From contig NZ_VFUZ01000020.1 of NCBI RefSeq assembly GCF_006658505.1, forward strand, positions 59,156-123,155: DNA of 64,000 nucleotides. The letters run 5' to 3'. This stretch comes from Mesorhizobium sp. B2-4-15 (GTDB taxonomy: Bacteria > Pseudomonadota > Alphaproteobacteria > Rhizobiales > Rhizobiaceae). Shown here one piece after another: positions 16,937 to 25,374 of the stretch (positions are counted from its first letter, which is position 1; each line of letters begins with the position of its first letter). Both the position numbers and the translations under genes were made by a program. The notes below the pieces were generated by a model. It had not been told where the DNA came from. It searched no databases and saw nothing but the letters and a program-made list of their open reading frames with translations.

Positions 16937-17545
16937 ATGTCGGCGCCGGGCTTGGCATACGGCCCCTTGGGCGACCGATGTGTCCATCTCTGTGTCGACA
17001 TGCAGCGGCTGTTCGCGGAACCCTCGCAATGGGCAACGCCGTGGATTTCCCGCGTCCTTCCTCGCATCGTCGAGCTTGTTGAAAGACGAGCTGCCGAGAC
17101 GGTTTTCACCCGTTTCCTGCCGGCACAAAAACCGGGGCATGGCGTCGGTTCATGGAAGCGCTACTATGAACGGTGGGCGTCAATGACGATCGACCACGTC
17201 GGCCCCGAAATGATCAAGCTTCTGCCCGAACTGGCGATCCATTGCCCGCCAGCGGTCGTCGTCGACAAGCACGTCTATTCGCCATGGCCGGAGGGCAATC
17301 TTCAAGCGCTGCTTTCAAAGCGCCGGATCGATACGCTCGTCGTAACCGGCGGCGAGACGGATGTCTGCGTCCTGGCCACCGTCCTTGGCGCGATCGACAT
17401 CGGCTATCGCGTCGTGCTGGTAACAGACGCGCTGTGCAGCTCTTCGGACGCGACGCACGATGCGCTCATGACAGTCTATCACCAGAGGTTCGCACAGCAG
17501 GTTGAAACCGTTGAAATGGAAACGGTCTTGTCGAGTTGGAGCTGA
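16937..17545 (+). CDS. Cysteine hydrolase of the isochorismatase family
   Basis: A 202-residue cytosolic hydrolase. The catalytic triad is visible: Asp in HLCVDMQRLF near residue 20, Lys in VVDKHVYSPW near 110, and Cys in GGETDVCVLAT near 143. The family hydrolyses amides or vinyl ethers such as nicotinamide and isochorismate; the substrate here is unknown. The ATG at 16937 starts the domain sensibly (MSAPGLAYG); earlier in-frame codons encode a basic stretch that overlaps the promoter. It is monocistronic, with two stress-type promoters in front. Confidence 0.83.
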   Translation: MSAPGLAYGPLGDRCVHLCVDMQRLFAEPSQWATPWISRVLPRIVELVERRAAETVFTRFLPAQKPGHGVGSWKRYYERWASMTIDHVGPEMIKLLPELAIHCPPAVVVDKHVYSPWPEGNLQALLSKRRIDTLVVTGGETDVCVLATVLGAIDIGYRVVLVTDALCSSSDATHDALMTVYHQRFAQQVETVEMETVLSSWS

Positions 17546-17629
17546 AACTCCAAGGCCGACGCGTCCAGATCGATCAAGGCGATGCCGAGTTGGTATTCCC
17601 CGTTTTTGGATCGCACGGTGCCGTCGCTG

Positions 17630-18499
17630 TCAGGCCGACGCCGCGATCTCGGAGGCGAAGTCGCGGTAAGACCGCAGGGAGCGTCCCAGGAGCTTGGTGA
17701 GGCGTTCGACGTCGCCCGCATCGGGCACCATGCCTTCGGTGATGAAGCGCTCGGCCATCAGGCGCATATCCAGCGCCATCCAACTCGGCATGAACTGGCG
17801 AAAGTTCCGCTCGAAGCCGGCGGTATCGTTGCCGGGGAAGGCGATCGTGCGGCCTAGCACTTCGGTCCAGATGGCAGCGACGTCTTCGCCGGTCAGCGTG
17901 TCGGGACCGACGACGTTGATACGATCGAGCGGAAGCGGCATGGAGGCCCGTTCGCGGCGGACCAGCTCGATCGCCGCGATCTCGCCGACATCGCGTATAT
18001 CGACCATCGCCAGGCCCTTGCTGCCGATCGGCATCGGGTAAATGCCATGGCCGGTGATCACGTCCTTGATGGCAACGTCGTTGTTGATGAAGTAGGCCGG
18101 GCGCAGGATCGTGGCGTTGAGGCCCATCTGCTCGATCGTCCGCTCGACGCCGAATTTACCCGCGAAGTGGGGCACGTTCGCATAAAGGTCACTATGGATC
18201 ACCGAGAGGTAGACGATCCGCTCGATGCCGGCTTCACGAGCCACGTTGAGCGCAACCAGCGCCTGTGTGAACTCGTCGGCAACCATGCCGTTGAGCAGGA
18301 ACAGCGTCGAGACGCCGGATATTGCACTTCGCAGCGAATCGACGTCGAGTAGATCGCCCCGCACGACGGTGACGCCCGCTGGGACTTTGGCCTTTGCGGG
18401 ATCGCGGACAAGTGCTCGCACGTCGGCACCGCGCCCGACGAGTTGCGCGACGACTTGGCTGCCGACATTGCCGGTAGCGCCGATGACGAGGATGGTCAT
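17630..18499 (-). CDS. NmrA-like NAD(P)-binding protein
   Basis: A 289-residue atypical short-chain dehydrogenase. It opens with the nucleotide-binding loop VIGATGNVGSQV and has RALVRDPAKA, typical of NmrA/QOR2-type proteins that bind NADP(H). Catalytic Tyr-x-x-x-Lys is not clearly present, as usual for NmrA-like proteins. The ATG at 18499 is preceded by GGAGAAG. Its neighbour is a quinone oxidoreductase, and such pairs recur in redox-stress clusters. Confidence 0.85.
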   Translation of the reverse strand: MTILVIGATGNVGSQVVAQLVGRGADVRALVRDPAKAKVPAGVTVVRGDLLDVDSLRSAISGVSTLFLLNGMVADEFTQALVALNVAREAGIERIVYLSVIHSDLYANVPHFAGKFGVERTIEQMGLNATILRPAYFINNDVAIKDVITGHGIYPMPIGSKGLAMVDIRDVGEIAAIELVRRERASMPLPLDRINVVGPDTLTGEDVAAIWTEVLGRTIAFPGNDTAGFERNFRQFMPSWMALDMRLMAERFITEGMVPDAGDVERLTKLLGRSLRSYRDFASEIAASA

Positions 18500-18616
18500 G
18501 AGACTTCTCCGTGTTGGGTTTGATTGACGATCTGAATATGAGTGCTCCACCGCTCTTGCGGCGTTGGACGACCTGCCGGCTGATGCAGGCAATGTTGCTT
18601 CCTGGCCGGGGCGCCC

Positions 18617-19570
18617 TCAAGGTAAGAGGATCGGATTTGGACCGATCCTGCGAGTGCTATAGTCTGCGTGCGCCTGCGCCGCCTCCGCCAGCCGGTAGCG
18701 ATGAAGCTCGATTTCCCCGAAGATGCCGTCCCTCCACTGATCAAAGACTTCGGTGGCCGCCTGGGCCAGCATTGAGCCTTTCACGATCGCGGCGGCGCTC
18801 GCCTGGCCGATCTTGACGTCGCGCGCGGCGAGTGCCTGCTGATCGATATCCGGAGGGCCTGAAGAAGCGCCGATGGTGAAAATTGCTCCACCATTCCGAA
18901 CCGCGCCAGCCGAGGCCGCAAACGTTGCCCTGCCGACGAATTCGTAGACGACGTCGACGCCTTTGGGGGCGATGGCGCGAATCCGGTCAGGAAGGTTGGC
19001 CTGATCGGACGCAAGGGCATGATCCGCGTCGGCCGAAATGCGCCCAAGTTTGGCACTTGAGCCAACGGCGATGACGATCGCGCCCAACGCTTTGGCCCAG
19101 CGCGCAACCAACGAGCCGACGCCACCCGTTGCGCCCTGAACGAGAACCGTGTCGCCCGGCCGCACTTCATGCAGCCTTTTGACGGCCAGCCACGCCGTTA
19201 TGCCTTTCGTCAGTAATCCCGCCGCGATTTCGGCAGGCACGTCGTCCGGCAGATGCACAAGAGGCGCGACGTCGATAAGCCGCTCGCTGGCATAGGCGCC
19301 GGGTGCAAAGAAATAGGCAATTCGATCGCCGACCTTGAAGCCCTCCGTCTCTGGGCCCGTCTGCGCGACAACGCCGGCGGCCTCGACTCCGGGTACGAAG
19401 GGTAACTCCGTTCGAAAGGCTCCCGAACGGAACATCGTGTCGATGAAATTCACGCCGATCGCGTCCTGGCGAAGCTTGACCTGACCTCGACCGGGGGCAC
19501 CGACCGCATCCTCCTCAAGAACGAGAACCGACGGGTCTCCAGTGCGGCGTATACGGATGACAGCAGACAT
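18617..19570 (-). CDS. Quinone oxidoreductase, MDR family (zeta-crystallin type)
   Basis: A 317-residue zinc-free medium-chain reductase. It shows the quinone oxidoreductase features: IGVNFIDTMFRSG near residue 40, PGVEAAGVV near 60 and the NADPH loop VQGATGGVGSLVARWAKALG near 145. No zinc-binding cysteines occur. It probably reduces quinones with NADPH in the cytosol. It lies in a row of minus-strand redox genes with short gaps. Confidence 0.88.
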   Translation of the reverse strand: MSAVIRIRRTGDPSVLVLEEDAVGAPGRGQVKLRQDAIGVNFIDTMFRSGAFRTELPFVPGVEAAGVVAQTGPETEGFKVGDRIAYFFAPGAYASERLIDVAPLVHLPDDVPAEIAAGLLTKGITAWLAVKRLHEVRPGDTVLVQGATGGVGSLVARWAKALGAIVIAVGSSAKLGRISADADHALASDQANLPDRIRAIAPKGVDVVYEFVGRATFAASAGAVRNGGAIFTIGASSGPPDIDQQALAARDVKIGQASAAAIVKGSMLAQAATEVFDQWRDGIFGEIELHRYRLAEAAQAHADYSTRRIGPNPILLP

Positions 19571-19597
19571 GGCGTTTGTCCTTGTGATCTCGATTTC

Positions 19598-20071
19598 CTA
19601 TCGAGGCAGGTGGCCCAGTTGCCGCAGACCGGTCATCCAGTCCTCGGTGTGCCATGTGCGAACGATCTTGCCGTTCTCGATTTCGTGGATGTCGACAGCC
19701 TGGATATTCATCGATTGGCCGGTTGCGGGCAGACCGGCAAAAATCTGGCGCTGCGTTCCAGTGATGGTCGATCGCACGACGACTTTGTTTCCTTCTTGAA
19801 TAACGTCATCGATCTTGATGTCGAAATCGGGGAATGCTCCCACAAGCATCGCCATAGCCGCTTTTGCGGCTTCGGGACCGTGTGGAGTGCCCGGTGGCGA
19901 CGGGATGTCGACCCAGCTCGACGCCAGTAAGCTCTCAAGCAGTTTTGCATCATGGCGTGCAAACGCTTGGTACCATTGCGATGCGATGTGTTTCGGGTCG
20001 TTGGACAGGGGCGCCGCGCTCGCCTGAGCAGCGAGCAACGACCCTGCGATCAATGCGATAAGAGACTTCAT
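19598..20071 (-). CDS. Exported SnoaL-like (ester cyclase fold) protein
   Basis: A 157-residue protein with an N-terminal signal peptide (about residues 1-19, ending ASAA) and a SnoaL-like/NTF2-fold domain. Recognisable parts are SQWYQAFARHD and GAFPDFDIKIDDV, typical of the ester-cyclase group, and MNIQAVDIHEIENGKIVRTWHTED at the end of the domain. The function is unknown. It probably acts in the periplasm, unlike its cytosolic relative encoded next upstream. Confidence 0.78.
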   Translation of the reverse strand: MKSLIALIAGSLLAAQASAAPLSNDPKHIASQWYQAFARHDAKLLESLLASSWVDIPSPPGTPHGPEAAKAAMAMLVGAFPDFDIKIDDVIQEGNKVVVRSTITGTQRQIFAGLPATGQSMNIQAVDIHEIENGKIVRTWHTEDWMTGLRQLGHLPR

Positions 20072-20082
20072 GCCTTCCCCCG

Positions 20083-20520
20083 TCAGGCTTGCGGGAGCGG
20101 AGCGATCGCGCCCAACTGCTGCATGGCGGAGTAGAGGTTGGCGACGCCCCAGTGCTCGGTAATCTTGCCATTGACGACGCGCATCGCATCGACGGTCTCG
20201 AAGCTGACCTTCTTGCCGGTGCCGGCGACGCCGAGGAAGTTTCCCCGATGCGTGCCATGATATGTCTTGAAGGTGGTGACCACGTCACCGTCGATGCGCT
20301 GCCAATGGATTTCTGGCGTGAAATCCGGGAACGCCTCGCGCAAGCGCTTGTAGAGGACGAGGACGCCGGCCTTGTCGCGGGTGCCGCCGGGCTGAGGTGT
20401 ATGATCGAAGAAGTCGTCCGAAAAAAGTTCATTGAACAGAGCCCAATTCCCTCCGCCTTGCACCTCTTCGGTGTTACGGCGAACGATGTCCTTGGCACTG
20501 CGGTTGAGATTGTCGGTCAC
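20083..20520 (-). CDS. SnoaL-like (ester cyclase fold) protein
   Basis: A 145-residue cytosolic protein of the SnoaL-like group, without signal peptide. It has the family features FSDDFFDHTPQPG, LREAFPDFTPEIHWQ and VNGKITEHWGVANLYSAMQQLG. The substrate is unknown. It is 11 bases upstream of the exported paralogue in the same direction, so the pair is probably one transcript. Divergent to the LysR stub at 20759. Confidence 0.8.
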   Translation of the reverse strand: MTDNLNRSAKDIVRRNTEEVQGGGNWALFNELFSDDFFDHTPQPGGTRDKAGVLVLYKRLREAFPDFTPEIHWQRIDGDVVTTFKTYHGTHRGNFLGVAGTGKKVSFETVDAMRVVNGKITEHWGVANLYSAMQQLGAIAPLPQA

Positions 20521-20758
20521 TGGAATCTCCTCGATTTAGCGTTCAGAGCTGTCACGGGCCTTCGCCCCATCGGCGCCTGCGGCAACGCAAGCCAAGCCTG
20601 AAACCCGAACATGATTCCACCATCGGCGCGCCACTGGGTCATATTGCTGTTCCTCACCGATGCCGACGTGCCGGCCATGTTCGATGGGAAAGATCTACGC
20701 CCGCTGCATTTCCCAGAAAACCGGCATAATATCGGTTGTTACGTTCGAGGAATTCGAT

Positions 20759-20865
20759 ATGCGCTCAGGGCTTGGTATGCCGACCCTTGACCAGCTGAGG
20801 ATCCTTTTGACCGTCGTCGAAGTCGGGAGTTTTGCCGGCGCGGCGCGTCTGTTTCACCAAGGCAT
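20759..20865 (+). pseudogene. LysR-type regulator stub (N-terminal fragment)
   Basis: The first 34 or so codons of a LysR regulator: after an ATG at 20759 the frame gives PTLDQLRILLTVVEVGSFAGAARLF, closely resembling the helix-turn-helix start of the intact LysR at 27942 (PTFDQLRVFLAVVDVGSFAGAAR). Resemblance stops near 20865; the recognition helix and the whole effector domain are missing, and the frame runs on meaninglessly into the tail of the next gene until 20935. The ribosome site CGAGGAA remains. Confidence 0.75.
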
Positions 20866-20909
20866 GCCACGCTTGCATTGCCACGAGCCGACGCGCGGCA
20901 GACTGTCTG

Positions 20910-21278
20910 TCAGCGCCGATGCGCGTCGAGGCTAAGGCGGCCAGCGCCGAAGGCGACGACCTGAAGAAGTCCACCGGCAATGGCAATGTTCTTGAAGAAG
21001 TGAGGAAACCCGTGTTGATCCGCCAGGTTGGAATGAAACGCGGTCGCGATCGTGAACAGTGCGGCGACGATGCGCGCACGATAGCCTGCGATGAGCGTCG
21101 CGAAGCTCGGGGCACCCGCAGCTACAGTCGAAATGATCGCTGCATCCGGACTTCCTTTTGCCCCTCTCGCTTTCGCCATCGCGGTAACGATAAAAGTTGC
21201 GGGTAGCCTCTCGCCGGAAAGGAGGAAAAGCGAGCCGATGAGAGTGCGGCCGACGATAGGGCTTCTGTTGTTCCCCAC
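20910..21278 (-). pseudogene. doxX-like gene carrying an internal 116-bp inversion
   Basis: A DoxX-family membrane protein frame of 122 codons starting at GTG 21278. The beginning (VGRTLIGSLFLLSG) and end (AGYRARIVAALFTIATAF and FFKNIAIAGGLLQVVAFGAG) match the intact DoxX at 26507-26941. The middle (residues 23-61) is hydrophilic and unlike DoxX. Reading bases 21097-21212 on the opposite strand gives LGAPAATVEMIAASGLPF and AIAVTIKVAG, exactly the missing DoxX segment; turning it round restores an unbroken frame. The present product would lack the second membrane helix, so it is probably inactive unless the segment flips. It converges on the LysR stub. Confidence 0.8.
21097..21212 (+). other. 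Inverted segment inside doxX
   Basis: Bounds were set by codon continuity: in the restored gene ...TCC GGC joins GTC GCG AAG CTC at one end and CTC TC joins G CTC ATC GCA at the other. The ends share only 3 bases of inverted identity (GCG), with a looser imperfect match GGCGAGAG/GCGATGAG. No recombinase gene is near. Confidence 0.75.
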
Positions 21279-21338
21279 TTGCGGTTGTTTATGCCTCGCT
21301 TGATTGATGCTAGGCGAACAGCTTTCAGCCTATGGGCG

Positions 21339-22943
21339 CTATTCCGCGGGCGGGGATCGGAGCAAAGCGATCAGAGCGAGGCAGCCGACCGTGGAAAATC
21401 CGATCACGACAAAGCCGTCGATATAAGACAGCAGGTTGGATTGCGTTTGCACGACGCGTGCCAGAAGAGCCGCGGCCCGCGCATTGGTTTCATCTGGCCC
21501 CACCGACCGGGTGGTGACCGCGGCCCTGTATTGGTCGAGTCGTTGGTCGGTGAGATAGGAGCCAGCGGCTACGTGGAGGCCAATCAGGTTCGAATGGAAC
21601 TGCTCGCGCACCCTGAGGAACGTCCCAATGAAGGCAACGCCGAGCTCCCCGCCGAAGAGCCGGAACGTTTGCAGGAAAGCGCCGAAAGTAAAGGCGTCGC
21701 CGCGATAAATGTGTCTGGTGGAGAACCAGATCAGGGATATGAAACCAAGCGACTGGCCAATTGCCTGCACGATCTGGGACGGAAGGAAGTCGTCGCTTGC
21801 CCAATCCTGCGTGAGGCCAGTGGCCATGAAACACGCCACGCCGATCAGCACGAAACCCGCCGCGAGGGGAAGCCGGGCGTCGACATGCTTAAGCAGTTTG
21901 CCGATCAAGGGGGCAAGCACAAGCTGAGGGGCCGCGATCCATAACAGCACGTCGCCCGTCTGAAGCGATTTGAAGCCCTGCACCGTCGCCAGATATTGCG
22001 GAATGATCAGCGCCGTTGAAAGCAGGACAAACCTGAACGCGATCAAAAGCGCGGCCAGGAGCGGAATGTTCCCGGATACGACGAAGCGCAGATTGATCAG
22101 CGGCTGATCATGGCGAAGCTCATGGATGACGAAGGCGATGACCAGCAGAAATCCGGCCAGGAGCAGCCCGCAAATCAGTCCCGAGTTCAGCCAATCGAGC
22201 CGGTTGCCTTGATCGAGCGCGGCATAGAGCAAGCTGAATCCGACACTGGCATAGACTAGGCCGAACCAGTCGGCCCCTCGCAGGTAGTCGCGATTGATCG
22301 GCTCCCGTGGGATGCCAAACCAGACGCATAGCATCATCAGCGGCGTGATTATGGCGTTCTGCCAGAAAATCCAACGCCATGACAGATTCTCGATAAACCA
22401 CCCCTCGATCGAGGCCGAGATGTTCAGTGACAACTCGGTGTTCATCGCATAGGCGGCAATGCCGTAGACCGCTAGGTGCGCCGGCAGATTGCGCAGAACG
22501 AAGCTGAGCGTCAGTGGAATGAATGTTCCCGAAGACAGTCCGCCCAGAAAATAGAACGTGAGGAAGATGGGTAGGTTCGCGGAGTAGGGAATGAACACTG
22601 ACAGGAGGGTAAAGGCCGCGGTGGCCCCCAGAAGGACGCGCCGCACACCAAAAGTGCCGCCGAGCCACACCGCGACCGGTCCCATCATCATCTGGCCGAC
22701 GGTCAGCGCGGTGCTGATCCACGCGCCTTCGTCAACACCGGCGTGGAGGGCGCCGCGAATGTCGGCAAGCCCGAAGGTCGTGATACGCCCGGCAAGCGTG
22801 GAAATGATCGAGCCGATCAGCACAGCGAGGATACCGATATAAGGCCGGGTGCAAACAGCGGGAGTGGACGATGCGTTCCCGTGGGGTGCGAGAGACGGTG
22901 AGGTCGAGACCGATCGTGACAAGCCGAAGCTGACGTCCGTCAT
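21339..22943 (-). CDS. MFS multidrug efflux permease, DHA2/EmrB type
   Basis: A 534-residue inner-membrane transporter with about 14 hydrophobic helices, the number typical of the DHA2 family. Motif A-like GGTFGVRRVLLG follows helix 2, and the long N-terminal tail is cytoplasmic. It exports drugs or toxic organics with proton influx and needs a membrane-fusion partner, encoded directly upstream with an ATGA overlap at 22940-22943. I start it at that ATG (MTDVSFGL). Confidence 0.87.
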   Translation of the reverse strand: MTDVSFGLSRSVSTSPSLAPHGNASSTPAVCTRPYIGILAVLIGSIISTLAGRITTFGLADIRGALHAGVDEGAWISTALTVGQMMMGPVAVWLGGTFGVRRVLLGATAAFTLLSVFIPYSANLPIFLTFYFLGGLSSGTFIPLTLSFVLRNLPAHLAVYGIAAYAMNTELSLNISASIEGWFIENLSWRWIFWQNAIITPLMMLCVWFGIPREPINRDYLRGADWFGLVYASVGFSLLYAALDQGNRLDWLNSGLICGLLLAGFLLVIAFVIHELRHDQPLINLRFVVSGNIPLLAALLIAFRFVLLSTALIIPQYLATVQGFKSLQTGDVLLWIAAPQLVLAPLIGKLLKHVDARLPLAAGFVLIGVACFMATGLTQDWASDDFLPSQIVQAIGQSLGFISLIWFSTRHIYRGDAFTFGAFLQTFRLFGGELGVAFIGTFLRVREQFHSNLIGLHVAAGSYLTDQRLDQYRAAVTTRSVGPDETNARAAALLARVVQTQSNLLSYIDGFVVIGFSTVGCLALIALLRSPPAE

Positions 22944-24040
22944 GGCAGGCCGTCCGCCGCCGCCCGGCCGTCCTCGCTTGCGCCGCCCGTGTCGACAGTC
23001 GCGGTCACCGACATCCCCGGACGCAGGAGCTCGAGCTGCGAACTGTCGTGATCGAGGATAATTTTCACCGGAATGCGCTGCACCACCTTGGTGAAATTGC
23101 CTGTCGCGTTGTCGGGCGGCAGCAGGCTGAATCTCGATCCGGTGGCGGGTGACCAGCTCTCGACGCGACCCTTTAGAACGACGCCGGGAACGCTGTCGAT
23201 TGTCACCGTTGCCAGCTGCCCGGCGCGGACACGCGTCAATTGCGTTTCCTTGTAGTTCGCCACGACCCACAGGTCGGGAAGTGGCACTATCGAGATCACC
23301 TGGGTGCCGATACCCACATACTGCCCAGGCCGCACCTGGCGCAGGCCCACCATCCCGTCGACGGGTGCGAGAATCCTGGTATGACCAAGATTGAAGCGCG
23401 CCAGCGCCAAAGCGGCCTGCTGGGCCTTCAGGGTCGCTTCGGCCTGCTGTTGCTGCGTATCGAGCACCTTCAACTGCTGGCGCTGCTGATCGAGCTGCGC
23501 GTGGTTGAGATCAAGCGTCGCGGTAGCTCGGCTGTAGCTGTTCAGCGCCTGCTCCGCGGCTTGATGCGAGACGGCGTCCGTGGTGAGAAGAGACTGATAG
23601 CGCTTCGAATCCCGCTCGTAGCGCCACACATCCGACTCTGTTGCGGCGATGGTGGCTTCCGCCTGACGAATGAAGGCCTGTTGCAGGATTTTCTGATTTT
23701 CGATGTTGGCGATCGCCGCCTTGCCGGCCTCGACATTCGCTTCGGACTGATCCACCAGCGCGCTGTAGTCATCGTCTTCGATCTGGACGAGAAGGTCGCC
23801 CGCCTTCACGCGCTGGAAATCCTTGACCGCAACGGAGCGCACATAGCCGCTCACCCTGGCCGCAAGCGGCGTTATGTCCGATTCAAGATACGCGTCGTCG
23901 GTGCTCTGTGTCCTGGCGGAGCCGATCCAGACGTTCCAATTCATGGTGAAAAGGAACACCAGGCCTGCGGCCAGCAGGAGGACGGCAACGCGAAGGGGCA
24001 GAGTTTTGCTGCTGGCAGACATTGGCAAGTGGACCATCAC
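22940..24040 (-). CDS. HlyD/EmrA-type membrane fusion protein
   Basis: A 366-residue periplasmic adaptor with an N-terminal membrane helix at about residues 16-36. The biotinyl-lipoyl halves are visible as ITPLAARVSGYVRSVAV and ILAPVDGMVGLRQVRPGQYV, separated by a long Gln-rich coiled coil (about residues 95-205). It links the EmrB-type permease to an outer-membrane channel. Start choice is uncertain among MMVHLPM (24040), 24037 and MSASSK (24022); none has a clear ribosome site. Confidence 0.86.
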   Translation of the reverse strand: MMVHLPMSASSKTLPLRVAVLLLAAGLVFLFTMNWNVWIGSARTQSTDDAYLESDITPLAARVSGYVRSVAVKDFQRVKAGDLLVQIEDDDYSALVDQSEANVEAGKAAIANIENQKILQQAFIRQAEATIAATESDVWRYERDSKRYQSLLTTDAVSHQAAEQALNSYSRATATLDLNHAQLDQQRQQLKVLDTQQQQAEATLKAQQAALALARFNLGHTRILAPVDGMVGLRQVRPGQYVGIGTQVISIVPLPDLWVVANYKETQLTRVRAGQLATVTIDSVPGVVLKGRVESWSPATGSRFSLLPPDNATGNFTKVVQRIPVKIILDHDSSQLELLRPGMSVTATVDTGGASEDGRAAADGLP

Positions 24041-24174
24041 TACATTTTCAGGATGATGAACTGATCATTGGTCGAGTCGGTCTTTCTCGCAGTTTGGCGA
24101 CTTGCGCGGCAGGTGACCGCCGGCACGTGATTGCCCCAGCCATTGCGGATGAAGGCAAGCACGTCTCTTGACCC

Positions 24175-24292
24175 CTAGAGCCGGATGATTTCAGGTCGAG
24201 TCGACCTGAAATCTGAATCCGCCTCTAAATCAAAAAGTTAGAGCATGATGTCGTCCGAAAACCGCTTCACACTTTTCGGCATCATGCTCTAG
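24175..24292. repeat. Rhizobial-type hairpin repeat element
   Basis: A 118-bp element bounded by CTAGAG (24175-24180) and CTCTAG (24287-24292). It holds two hairpins: a 13-base stem GATTTCAGGTCGA with a 1-base loop at 24187-24213, and an 11-base stem AGAGCATGATG/CATCATGCTCT at 24240-24290 with an inner CCGAAAA/TTTTCGG stem. I recall such elements as scattered between genes in Mesorhizobium and relatives. It fills most of the gap between the emrA-like gene and the SDR gene; both flanking genes read leftward, so it may act in mRNA processing. Confidence 0.75.
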
Positions 24293-24349
24293 GCAAACGC
24301 CTCTCCACTTGGGTCGAGGCGGCAATGGAATGGAAATGAGAGGACGACC

Positions 24350-25120
24350 TCAGAGTACCGAAAGAAGCCCTCCGTCCACGAAAAGCGCAATGCCGGTGAT
24401 GTAGCTCGACAGATCCGAGCCCAGGAAGGCGACTGCATCACCTATCTCGGAGGGTTGACCAAGACGACGGAGCGGGGTGCGTTTGCGAAAGCCTTCGGAC
24501 GCCTCGGCGATGCCGGGACTGGTCCGAAGCAGCACCGTGTCGATGGTCCCCGGAGCCACCGCGTTCACGCGGATGCCATCGGGACCGAGCGCGTCCGCCA
24601 GGGATTTCGCCATCAAGACGACGCCACCCTTGCTGGTGGAATACGCGACGGTGATTCCGGCCCCGTGGATTCCGCCCATGCTGGCCATCAGCACGATGCT
24701 ACCGCCCTTGCCCTTCGCCTTCATCTGACGCGCTGCTGCCTGCGATCCGAACAGTACACCGTCGAGATTCACCGACATCAGCCGTCGGTAGTCATCTTCC
24801 GCCACGTCGGGTCCGTCTGCCTTGAGCGTGATTCCCGCGTTGGCGACCATGACGTCAACGCCGCCGAACGCATCGGCCGCGTCAATCAGCGCATCATTGT
24901 CTGCCCGCTTGCTGACGTCGGCTTTCACGAAAAGACTGGACACGCCCAGCTTTTCGATCTCGACCGCGGTTGGCGCGCCACCTTCGCGTGGTGTCTCGGT
25001 CACGTCGGAGACAATCACGGCCTTCGCGCCGTGTTCTGCCGCCTTGAGGGCAATTGCTCGGCCAATGCCGCTAGACGCGCCGGTGACGACAACCACTTTG
25101 CCCTTCAATATGTCGCTCAT
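24350..25120 (-). CDS. Short-chain dehydrogenase/reductase (SDR)
   Basis: A 256-residue classical SDR. NAD(P)-binding TGASSGIGRAIA near residue 15, NAG in VMVANAGIT, catalytic Ser in VLMASMGG and the YSTSK active-site motif are intact, and the C-terminal FVDGGLLSVL is typical. The residue pattern does not fix the substrate. The ATG at 25120 is preceded by AGGAG at 6 bases. The open frame continues upstream for 159 bases into remnants of another gene and is not part of this protein. Confidence 0.88.
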   Translation of the reverse strand: MSDILKGKVVVVTGASSGIGRAIALKAAEHGAKAVIVSDVTETPREGGAPTAVEIEKLGVSSLFVKADVSKRADNDALIDAADAFGGVDVMVANAGITLKADGPDVAEDDYRRLMSVNLDGVLFGSQAAARQMKAKGKGGSIVLMASMGGIHGAGITVAYSTSKGGVVLMAKSLADALGPDGIRVNAVAPGTIDTVLLRTSPGIAEASEGFRKRTPLRRLGQPSEIGDAVAFLGSDLSSYITGIALFVDGGLLSVL

Positions 25121-25163
25121 ACGATTCTCCTGGGTTCCTTGCCTGATAGGCCGTCGACTTGCA

Positions 25164-25364
25164 TTGGAATGCCTTGAAGGCATTGGCTTCCGGATTGGCG
25201 GTGAGCTGCTCCTGGAATTTCGCAAATCCGCGACTTCCCAGTGCTCGGCGAGCTTGCCGTCCGCGATTTGGTAGAACACCCCGCGAGCGACGTTCGACGC
25301 CGCATGGCTGCTTGCCGAGCGTGGCGCTCATGTCGCGGTGGGTGTGGATTCGTCGCAAGGCACA
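25164..25364 (-). pseudogene. C-terminal remnant of a SnoaL/NTF2-like gene
   Basis: Pieces in two frames join into one recognisable tail: RRIHTHRDMSATLGKQ in one frame, then FYQIADGKLAEHWEVAD in another, then FQEQLTANPEANAFKAF in the first again. At least two frameshifts and loss of the N-terminal half explain this. The GKLAEHWEVAD part corresponds to GKITEHWGVAN in the intact SnoaL-like protein at 20083-20520. Confidence 0.65.
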
Positions 25365-25374
25365 AATCCGAAGT

